NCBI GenBank assembly: GCA_013349595.1 | Contig: DUZI01000091.1 | Coordinates: 1 to 7,321 of the forward strand | DNA length: 7,321 bases | Direction: 5' to 3' | Source: Nitrospirota bacterium | GTDB lineage: Bacteria; Nitrospirota; Thermodesulfovibrionia; Thermodesulfovibrionales; Dissulfurispiraceae | Part shown: piece after piece, positions 1-4,833 of the stretch | Position numbering within the stretch: position 1 is the stretch's first letter | Layout of the letters: each line of letters begins with the position of its first letter | The notes under the pieces: generated by a model | Databases searched by the model: none | Told to the model about the DNA's origin: nothing | The model's input: the letters and a program-made list of their open reading frames with translations, nothing else | Made by a program: the position numbers and the translations under genes

Positions 1-10
1 AAATAGCGCT

Positions 11-155
11 TAGGAAGGGCTGTTTCAGGATTTTTATAATCGACAAATTTTATTTATAATTTTGATTTATACATTTAAAACAATGCCTTATAACAAAGCC
101 CTACAAACTTTTTTTTATAAGGTGTCGTATAAAAATCCTTCACCAGCCCTTCCTA
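11..155. mobile_element. MITE-like palindromic element with 28-bp terminal inverted repeats
   Basis: Bases 11-38 and the reverse complement of 128-155 match at 25 of 28 positions; both arms begin TAGGAAGGGCTG and end GGATTTTTATA. The match continues inward as CGACA on both sides after a 2-nt bulge (left arm to 45, right arm from 123). A second nested inverted repeat, CCTTATAA (86-93) with TTATAAGG (115-122), abuts the right arm. A TA dinucleotide stands at each outer edge (11-12 and 154-155), so the element may be 13-153 with a TA target duplication. There is no convincing ORF inside. Size, long terminal repeats and AT-rich core are typical of a non-autonomous miniature element derived from an insertion sequence. 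I do not recognise the parent family. It could instead be a dispersed palindromic repeat of another kind. Confidence 0.7.
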
Positions 156-164
156 TCTTGCCTG

Positions 165-305
165 CTACTTTTTAGTTTTATCGTCGTTTTGTTGAGGAAG
201 CTTTTTAAAATAGATTTCAAATTCAGCCCAAAAAAGCTTGAAATTATTTAGTTTATTCTTTTTGATAAAAGGGAAGGTTTGCAACCATTTCTGATACAAG
301 CTTAT
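165..305 (-). pseudogene. possible 3' remnant of an unidentified gene
   Basis: On the minus strand a 46-codon open stretch ends at a TAG at 167-165, ten bases outside the edge of the palindromic element. Its product is rich in aromatic and lysine residues (FKLFWAEFEIYFKK near the middle) and ends in the polar run NDDKTKK, which looks like a natural C-terminus. A stop at 308-306 closes it upstream and there is no good ribosome binding site. It may be the tail of a gene displaced by the neighbouring insertion, or chance in AT-rich DNA. No family is recognised. Confidence 0.2.
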
Positions 306-341
306 CTATTTGTGGTAATTAGTTGTTTTTGAGTATTATTG

Positions 342-373
342 TAACCTTAATGATTAAGATGACTTAAAGGTTA
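342..373. promoter_or_regulatory. dyad upstream of aconitase (putative operator or leader hairpin)
   Basis: TAACCTT and AAGGTTA form a perfect 7-bp inverted repeat separated by 18 bp, in the interval where transcription of the aconitase gene probably begins. Centre-to-centre spacing of the arms is about 25 bp. No regulator is recognised and chance occurrence in AT-rich DNA is possible. Confidence 0.25.
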
Positions 374-416
374 TTAGCACTATTTGATTAAACATATAAT
401 GGAGGTATTAATCACC

Positions 417-2348
417 ATGGCAATGAATTTAGTAGAAAAGATTTTTTCAAGGCATCTCTTGGTCGGCGAGTTAAAAGAAGGCTCTCCAATTTCTCTTTCA
501 GTGGATCAGGTTTATACTCAAGATGCTACTGGCACTATGACTTGGCTTGAGTTTGAGGCAATAGGTATTGATAAAGTTCAGGTGCCGCTTGCAGTATCTT
601 ATGTTGACCATAACATGCTCCAAACAAACTTTATGAATGCCGATGACCACCTTTTTCTTCAGACCTCTGCACAAAGATTTGGTGCCTACTTTTCAAGACC
701 TGGTAATGGGATATGTCATCAAGTTCATCTTGAGAGATTTGCTTCACCTGGAAAGATTGCCCTCGGCACTGACAGCCACACACCAACTCAAGGTGGTGTA
801 GGAATGATTGCAATAGGTGTTGGTGGACTTGAGGCTGCCACTGTCATGGCTGGTGCAGGTTTTGAGATTAATATGCCAAAGGTAGTAAAGGTTAATTTTA
901 AAGGCTCCCTCAGAAAACCATATCTTACTGCAATGGATGTTATATTGACACTTCTTAAGATGCTTACCGTTAAGGGTGGTGTTGGGAAGATAATTGAATA
1001 CGGCGGTGATGGGGTAAAGTCTTTAAATGTAACTGATAGGGCAACAATTACTAACATGGGCGCCGAATTAGGTGCAACAACCTCAATCTTTCCAAGTGAC
1101 GAGGTTACAAGACAATTTTTAAAGGCACAGGGTAGGGAATCTGATTGGATTGAACTGTCTGCCGATGAAGGGGCGTCTTACAGCGAGATTATCCATCTTG
1201 ATTTAGATAACCTTGAGAGCATGCTTGCCTGTCCTCACAGCCCAGATAATGTTAAAACAATAAAAGAATTAGCAGGGACAAAGGTTCATCAAGTATGTAT
1301 AGGCAGTTGCACCAATTCATCTTATCAGGCAATGAAGACCGTTGCCTTAATATTAAAGGGCAAGACTGTTTCACCAAATGTAAATCTCATGATTAATCCA
1401 GGTTCAAGACAGGTTTATGAGATGCTTGCCAGAGAAGGTTTGATTTCTGAGATGATTTCAGCAGGCGCAAGGATACTTGAGTCCTCTTGTGGACCTTGTA
1501 TTGGAATGGGTGCATCACCAGGTTCGGGACAGGTTTCAGTTCGCTCATTTAATCGCAATTTTAAAGGACGCTCAGGGACAAAGGATGCTGATGTTTATCT
1601 AACTAACCCCGTAGCCTGTGTCATTATGGCTATAAAGGGTGAGATGATTGACCCGAGAGATAGTGACATTGAGATTCCTTTAATAGAAAATCCTGATACT
1701 TTTTTGATAAATGACAGTATGTTAATTCCACCAACCAAGAATGTCAAAGTAGAGATTATCAGGGGACCAAACATAAAAGAAGTCCCTATAAAAGAGCCAA
1801 TCAAAGATGAATTACTATCAGAGGTTATATTGAAAACAGGTGATAATATTACAACTGATGACATCATGCCTGCAGGTTCACAAATATTGCCTCTAAGGTC
1901 AAATGTGCCTGCCATCTCGGAATATGTCTTTAAAAACATTGACGAGACCTTTGCAAAAAGGGCAAAAGAGGCAAAAGGCGGTGTTATTGTAGTCGGTGGA
2001 GAAAATTATGGGCAAGGTTCATCTCGTGAACATGCAGCACTTGCACCAATGTACCTTGGATTACAGGCAGTCATAGCAAAGTCCTTTGCACGAATACATA
2101 GGGCAAACCTCATAAATTTCGGGATTTTGCCTCTTATATTTAAAAACCCCCATGATTATGAAAAAATAAATCAAGGCGATACAATCAAGATCAGCAACCT
2201 GATAAATTCAATCAAGACAAATCAACTTTTTATTGCAGAGATACTTAGTAAGGGTATTAAGATTGAATTAACAGGCAACCTCAATGAGAGGGAAAAGGAT
2301 TTAATCCTTAAAGGTGGGTTACTACCTTATACAAGATTAAAGAGGTAA
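417..2348 (+). CDS. aconitate hydratase (aconitase), [4Fe-4S] enzyme, ~640-residue type
   Basis: Catalyses citrate to isocitrate isomerisation via cis-aconitate in the cytoplasmic TCA cycle. The whole 643-residue protein is intact. Visible hallmarks are DSHT at 119-122 (active-site region of domain 1), GSCTN with Cys298, and SCGPCIG with Cys358 and Cys361, which together give the three ligands of the [4Fe-4S] cluster. The C-terminal swivel domain carries GQGSSREH at 532-539 (substrate-binding Ser and Arg). Compared with the ~900-residue AcnA type it is short, matching the so-called Aquifex-type putative aconitases. Homoaconitase or isopropylmalate isomerase is less likely, because large and swivel domains are fused and the motifs are aconitase-like. 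The ATG at 417 is preferred because GGAGGT (401-406) precedes it by 10 bases; in-frame TTG at 384 and ATG at 399 lack such a site. The next reading frame begins six bases after its stop, so it was probably the first gene of an operon. Confidence 0.93.
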   Translation: MAMNLVEKIFSRHLLVGELKEGSPISLSVDQVYTQDATGTMTWLEFEAIGIDKVQVPLAVSYVDHNMLQTNFMNADDHLFLQTSAQRFGAYFSRPGNGICHQVHLERFASPGKIALGTDSHTPTQGGVGMIAIGVGGLEAATVMAGAGFEINMPKVVKVNFKGSLRKPYLTAMDVILTLLKMLTVKGGVGKIIEYGGDGVKSLNVTDRATITNMGAELGATTSIFPSDEVTRQFLKAQGRESDWIELSADEGASYSEIIHLDLDNLESMLACPHSPDNVKTIKELAGTKVHQVCIGSCTNSSYQAMKTVALILKGKTVSPNVNLMINPGSRQVYEMLAREGLISEMISAGARILESSCGPCIGMGASPGSGQVSVRSFNRNFKGRSGTKDADVYLTNPVACVIMAIKGEMIDPRDSDIEIPLIENPDTFLINDSMLIPPTKNVKVEIIRGPNIKEVPIKEPIKDELLSEVILKTGDNITTDDIMPAGSQILPLRSNVPAISEYVFKNIDETFAKRAKEAKGGVIVVGGENYGQGSSREHAALAPMYLGLQAVIAKSFARIHRANLINFGILPLIFKNPHDYEKINQGDTIKISNLINSIKTNQLFIAEILSKGIKIELTGNLNEREKDLILKGGLLPYTRLKR

Positions 2349-2354
2349 TGTTTT

Positions 2355-2841
2355 ATGAGGCATATCTTTCAATAATTTTTGACTATTACATTGTTGGTTA
2401 TCTCACCTTTATGTGCCAATTCAACAGAGATTATCTCTTTTACTCCCATAGGTAATGTTAAATCTCCTTCTCAGGTAAGGGCAGAATTCAACAGTCAGAT
2501 GGTTTCACTTGGTTCAGTCTCGTTGCCTGACCCCAAGGGATTGTATCAGAATGGATCATCCCAAATAATGCCAAGCTTGGTAATTATCAGGTCTCACCGA
2601 AAGGTATCCAAAAGGGAAAGGATACACAACCTATCATTTCTGGGACATTCAGGGTAGAGGAATTTAAAGTCCCACTGATAAGGGCATTTTTAAGTCCTGT
2701 CAGAGATGAGTTAAGTAATTCACAATCCTTATAAGATTAAATAATGAAGGATATTTCAATCTCCCAGAGACAAGGATTGAAGCCTTATACGCACCTGAAT
2801 TGTATGGTGAAATACCTAATAAGAGTTTTGAAGTTAAGTAG
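2355..2841 (+). pseudogene. bacterial alpha-2-macroglobulin family protein, internally deleted and frameshifted
   Basis: Three pieces of one bacterial alpha-2-macroglobulin (periplasmic protease-trap family, normally about 1500-2000 residues) lie end to end in three different frames. Piece 1 (2355 to about 2530) starts at an ATG after AGAGG (2341-2345) and encodes a signal peptide, broken by an in-frame TAA at codon 7 (2373-2375), then the N-terminal Ig-like domain with ISFTPIGNV and FNSQMVSLGSV. Piece 2 (about 2531-2734) has the MG2 tail (IIPNNAKLGNYQV) and MG3 head (SGTFRVEEFKVPL). Piece 3 (about 2719-2841) has the extreme C-terminal tail, with EGYFNLPETRIEALYAPE and GEIPNKSFEVK before a TAG. 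The thioester domain and most of the protein are missing. Family assignment rests on remembered consensus motifs (GSFRVEEFR.P; LPPTRIEAMYAPE). It is very unlikely to make a functional product. Its ribosome binding site lies inside the end of the aconitase gene, suggesting former cotranscription. Confidence 0.8.
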
Positions 2842-2845
2842 TTAG

Positions 2846-2883
2846 AAAGGCAATTTTTGCATTTAAAAAGGCAATTATTGCAT
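2846..2883. repeat. tandem pair of 17-bp dyads (putative operator pair)
   Basis: AAAGGCAATTTTTGCAT (2846-2862) and AAAGGCAATTATTGCAT (2867-2883) differ at one base and repeat with a 21-bp period, two turns of the helix. Each copy contains a dyad GCAA-N3-TTGC. Such phased, self-complementary copies just upstream of a candidate promoter are what paired operators of a dimeric regulator look like. They sit between the alpha-2-macroglobulin relic and the exported-protein operon. The regulator is unknown. Confidence 0.45.
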
Positions 2884-2911
2884 CGTGCAGGTTTGTTTAA
2901 TCACCTTAAAT

Positions 2912-2917
2912 TATAAT
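2912..2917 (+). promoter_or_regulatory. possible -10 element (TATAAT) for the exported-protein operon
   Basis: A perfect TATAAT lies 95 bases before the first start codon and 28 bases after the tandem dyads. No good -35 hexamer stands 16-18 bp upstream, so it could need an activator bound at the dyads, or be a chance match in AT-rich DNA. An alternative is TTGCTT (2929-2934) with TAGATT (2953-2958) at 18-bp spacing. Confidence 0.3.
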
Positions 2918-2988
2918 ATTCATTGAATTTGCTTGTTTTTTTAGACTTGGCATAGATTGTGATGAATTCAAGCTAATTAAACAAGTAA

Positions 2989-3000
2989 AAAGGAGGTGAT
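2989..3000 (+). promoter_or_regulatory. very strong Shine-Dalgarno site
   Basis: AAAGGAGGTGAT is complementary over 12 bases to the conserved 3' end of bacterial 16S rRNA. It ends six bases before the ATG at 3007. This is far stronger than the other sites in the window and implies high translation of the small exported protein. Confidence 0.8.
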
Positions 3001-3006
3001 TAAGAA

Positions 3007-3273
3007 ATGACAAATTTACTAAAGACCTTATCAATAACGGCTGCAATTGCAGGCATGTTGTTAACTTATTCAATTGCCGATGCAGGTAATAGAGGGAAAG
3101 GTCAGATGTTAAGAGATGGCTCTTGTGCGGGCACTTGTTCACAATTTCAAGGTAAAGGACAGAGAGGCGACTGCCAAGTAACAGACACATGCCCAAATGT
3201 TGGAACTGGTAGATATGGAGATGGCACTCGTCCGAGACCACAAGACGGCACTGGTTTTGGTGCAAGAAGGTAA
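3007..3273 (+). CDS. small exported Gly-rich protein with four cysteines
   Basis: The 88-residue product has a textbook Sec signal peptide: Lys6, a hydrophobic core at 8-24, and a probable cleavage after ADA (residues 24-26), leaving a 62-residue mature protein. The mature part is hydrophilic and rich in Gly, Arg and Asp. It has Cys40 and Cys44 (C-x3-C) and Cys56 and Cys62 (C-x5-C), and ends in DGTGFGARR. There is no lipobox and no second membrane segment. Similar small exported proteins with a 'DGTG.G.R' tail occur, as I recall, beside OB-like exported proteins in sulfate reducers, but none has a function I can name. The four cysteines could form disulfides or bind a metal. The start is fixed by the exceptional ribosome binding site. 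It lies 39 bases upstream of a second exported protein whose mature part also starts Gly-Asn, so the two are surely one operon. Confidence 0.8.
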   Translation: MTNLLKTLSITAAIAGMLLTYSIADAGNRGKGQMLRDGSCAGTCSQFQGKGQRGDCQVTDTCPNVGTGRYGDGTRPRPQDGTGFGARR

Positions 3274-3299
3274 AACTAAATTTTAATTAATCAAAAAAA

Positions 3300-3305
3300 G
3301 GAGGA
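3300..3305 (+). promoter_or_regulatory. Shine-Dalgarno site GGAGGA
   Basis: GGAGGA ends seven bases before the ATG at 3313 and fixes that start. A second strong site within the same transcript points to deliberately high expression of both exported proteins. Confidence 0.65.
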
Positions 3306-3312
3306 TTTCAAA

Positions 3313-3741
3313 ATGTTTAAAAATTTGCTCTTAGTAGTAATTTTATTAATTGCTGTAGGTTCAGCTCAGGCAGGTAATTTTGGTAATAATGGTAATTTTG
3401 GTAATTGTGGTAATAATTGTACTGGTTCACTCCCAGTTTATAACATTTGTGCAGGCGCCCCAGAGACTATTACTGGTGTAGTAACAAGATTTGGTATACC
3501 TGGTAATGGTGTAGTTATCAACACAACTAATGGTGATGTAGCCGTATATGGCATGGGTCCATATTGGTATTGGAATAAGCAAAATGTAGCAAGACCTGAT
3601 TTTGGTGAGACAGTAACGGCAGTTATAGCACCAATTACAACCTCTACTTATAAAGTGCTTATGAGCATGACCATTGGTAATGATAGCATCCAGTTAAGAG
3701 ATAGCAACACCTGTCAGCCTCTTTGGAGAGGAGCAAGGTAA
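3313..3741 (+). CDS. exported protein with OB-like domain and Asn/Gly repeat head
   Basis: The 142-residue product has a signal peptide (Lys3, hydrophobic core 5-16, probable cleavage after AQA at 18-20). The mature protein opens with a low-complexity Gly-Asn-Phe stretch (residues 21-35) encoded by five 9-bp repeats. The folded part begins near residue 50 (ETITGVVTRFG) and contains GNGVVINTTNGDVAVYGMGP, GETVTAVIAP and the tail SIQLRDSNTCQPLWRG. This alternation of short strands and the 'VYG.GP.WYW' and 'QLRD...PLWRG' signatures recall a family of periplasmic OB-fold-like proteins seen in Desulfobacterota and Nitrospirota; that is from memory and no function is known to me. Cysteines are at 32, 36, 46 and 134. 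The mature N-terminus resembles that of its upstream neighbour (Gly-Asn). The operon ends with the terminator 34 bases downstream. It could have a metal- or stress-related envelope role, but nothing in the sequence proves it. Confidence 0.82.
   Translation: MFKNLLLVVILLIAVGSAQAGNFGNNGNFGNCGNNCTGSLPVYNICAGAPETITGVVTRFGIPGNGVVINTTNGDVAVYGMGPYWYWNKQNVARPDFGETVTAVIAPITTSTYKVLMSMTIGNDSIQLRDSNTCQPLWRGAR
3373..3417 (+). repeat. five tandem 9-bp repeats (GGTAATNNT) inside the exported-protein gene
   Basis: GGTAATTTT, GGTAATAAT, GGTAATTTT, GGTAATTGT and GGTAATAAT follow each other without interruption, encoding Gly-Asn-Phe/Asn/Cys triplets just after the signal peptide cleavage site. The 9-bp unit keeps frame, so copy-number change would alter only linker length. 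Confidence 0.8.
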
Positions 3742-3775
3742 GTTTTAGCTTCATCTTTTCCCTTCTTCTTTTTCT

Positions 3776-3817
3776 AAAACCCTTTAATCAAGTTATCCTT
3801 GATTAAAGGGTTTTTTT
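3776..3817 (+). terminator. intrinsic (Rho-independent) terminator
   Basis: Bases 3776-3792 and 3798-3814 form a perfect 17-bp stem (AAAACCCTTTAATCAAG paired with its complement) with a 5-base loop TTATC. Seven T residues run from 3811 to 3817. It ends the exported-protein operon. The A-run opposite the T-run gives the reverse transcript a partial tail too, but no minus-strand gene ends here. Confidence 0.92.
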
Positions 3818-3818
3818 A

Positions 3819-4088
3819 TATTCAAGTTAGCATTTATTTTTTCAACCATACTGAGCCTTATGTCTTGAAGTTTGCAATTTGCTATGCTCATTTCAGTAGC
3901 AGTGATTAATGAATTAGTGAGTTTATGAGTCTATTATATCCCTTTTTTTAAGGGAGAACCTTGATGTTTTTGAACTACAATCCACAAATCTTTTATCAAA
4001 CTGGATTGTTTTCTTAACTCATAGCTTTCTGTGGTAATATAACTACATTGATAAACAATGAAGCAAAAAATTATTTACAATATTACCA
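3819..4088. other. gene-free intergenic region
   Basis: No credible ORF or RNA gene is visible in these 270 bases. A short palindrome TCCCTT...AAGGGA (3939-3955) is present. A moderate promoter candidate stands at 4014-4043, with the rest AT-rich and unremarkable. Confidence 0.5.
4014..4043 (+). promoter_or_regulatory. candidate sigma70-type promoter for the cinA-like/xseAB operon
   Basis: TTAACT (4014-4019) and TATAAC (4038-4043) are spaced 18 bp apart, matching 4 of 6 and 5 of 6 consensus bases. Transcription would begin near 4050, about 40 bases before the ATG at 4089. Confidence 0.35.
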
Positions 4089-4826
4089 ATGAAAACTAAG
4101 ACATCAGGCATAATCATCATAGGTGATGAAATACTCTCAGGGATGGTAAAAGATACCAATTCTGCCTTTATTATTGAAAACCTGAGAGATACAGGTGTTG
4201 AAATCAAAAGAATCCTTACTATTGGTGATGACATTGATGAGATAGCCCATGAGATAAGGGTTTTTGCAGATAGGTATGATTTGGTTTTTACCTCAGGGGG
4301 GATTGGTCCTACTCATGATGATGTAACAATAGAGGCAATATCAAAAGGCTTTGGTGTAGAAACTGTAAAACACAATACCCTCATTGAGCACCTCAGAAAA
4401 ATAATTGGCAAAGAACCATCAGAAATTCAACAGAGGATGTCTCTTATTCCTAAGGGCGCAGAGGTGATAGCGGATAAAGACATTGCCTTGCCCTTAATCA
4501 TATTCCGTAATATTTATATTTTGCCGGGGATACCAAAGTGTCTTCAGAGAAAGATACTCATCATAAAAAAAATATTAGGTCAAGGACTTTCTGCTACTGT
4601 AAAAAGGGTTTATGTAAATGACTTCGAAAGTGTAATTGCCCCTATATTAAACAATTTAGTATCAAACAACAAACATATAAAGATTGGTTCATATCCTACT
4701 ATGGACAAAAGTGACTACAAGGTAATGGTCTCTTTTACCGGTTACGACAAAGATGAATTAGACAGACTTGTCCAGCATTTTGTATCAATGATTCCTAACG
4801 ACAAAATAGTTAAGATTGAAATTTGA
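4089..4826 (+). CDS. CinA-type molybdopterin-binding (MoCF-BD) domain protein
   Basis: This 245-residue cytoplasmic protein carries the MoaB/Mog/CinA fold: IIIIGDEILSG at 8-18, the binding loop TSGGIGPTHDD at 68-78, and LPGIP at 145-149. The GPTHDDVT form of the loop is that of CinA and eukaryotic FAD-synthase-associated domains, not of MoaB. CinA proper is about 400 residues and has a C-terminal nicotinamide-nucleotide amidase domain; that domain is absent here. The single-domain protein may therefore bind or hydrolyse a nucleotide or cofactor, but the substrate cannot be read from sequence. The ATG at 4089 is the only ATG before the domain, since a stop lies in frame at 4059; no Shine-Dalgarno site precedes it, so translation may be weak. 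Its TGA overlaps the ribosome binding site of xseA, seven bases before that start, marking one operon. Confidence 0.85.
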   Translation: MKTKTSGIIIIGDEILSGMVKDTNSAFIIENLRDTGVEIKRILTIGDDIDEIAHEIRVFADRYDLVFTSGGIGPTHDDVTIEAISKGFGVETVKHNTLIEHLRKIIGKEPSEIQQRMSLIPKGAEVIADKDIALPLIIFRNIYILPGIPKCLQRKILIIKKILGQGLSATVKRVYVNDFESVIAPILNNLVSNNKHIKIGSYPTMDKSDYKVMVSFTGYDKDELDRLVQHFVSMIPNDKIVKIEI

Positions 4827-4833
4827 GGCAAAG

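Larger units (their letters stand above)
156..416 (+). other. gene-free leader region upstream of aconitase with inverted repeats
   Basis: This stretch must hold the aconitase promoter, but no well-spaced -35/-10 pair is convincing; TTGCAA (279-284) followed after 17 bp by TTATCT (302-307) is only a weak candidate. An inverted repeat AAGCTTTTT (198-206) / AAAAAGCTT (231-239) is followed by no T-run on the plus strand. A second one, TAACCTT (342-348) / AAGGTTA (367-373), lies 43-75 bases before the start codon and could be an operator or a leader hairpin. Confidence 0.35.

Noticed and set aside
11..155. Palindrome read as an intrinsic terminator or riboswitch
   Set aside because: The arms are separated by over 80 bases, there is no T-run after the right arm, and the symmetric TA-flanked ends fit a mobile element better.
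631..1057. Two minus-strand ORFs inside aconitase (60 and 89 residues)
   Set aside because: They lie wholly opposite a conserved aconitase reading frame and show no domain or ribosome binding site.
1595..1939. Minus-strand ORF of 114 residues inside aconitase
   Set aside because: Antisense shadow of the aconitase C-terminal half; its hydrophobic composition follows from the complementary codons.
2948..2962. Sigma54-like -24/-12 site (TTGGCATAGATTGTG)
   Set aside because: The GG is not followed by a GC dinucleotide at the required 10-bp spacing, so it fails the consensus.
2906..3265. Minus-strand ORF of 119 residues opposite the small exported protein
   Set aside because: The plus-strand gene has a signal peptide, near-perfect ribosome binding site and operon context. 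The minus frame has none of these.
4058..4099. 13-codon ORF overlapping the start of the CinA-like gene as a leader peptide
   Set aside because: It has no ribosome binding site, no regulatory codon run and no associated attenuator; short ORFs like this are expected by chance.
4043..4234. Minus-strand ORF of 63 residues at the start of the CinA-like gene
   Set aside because: It is antisense to the conserved GDEILSG region and has no support of its own.
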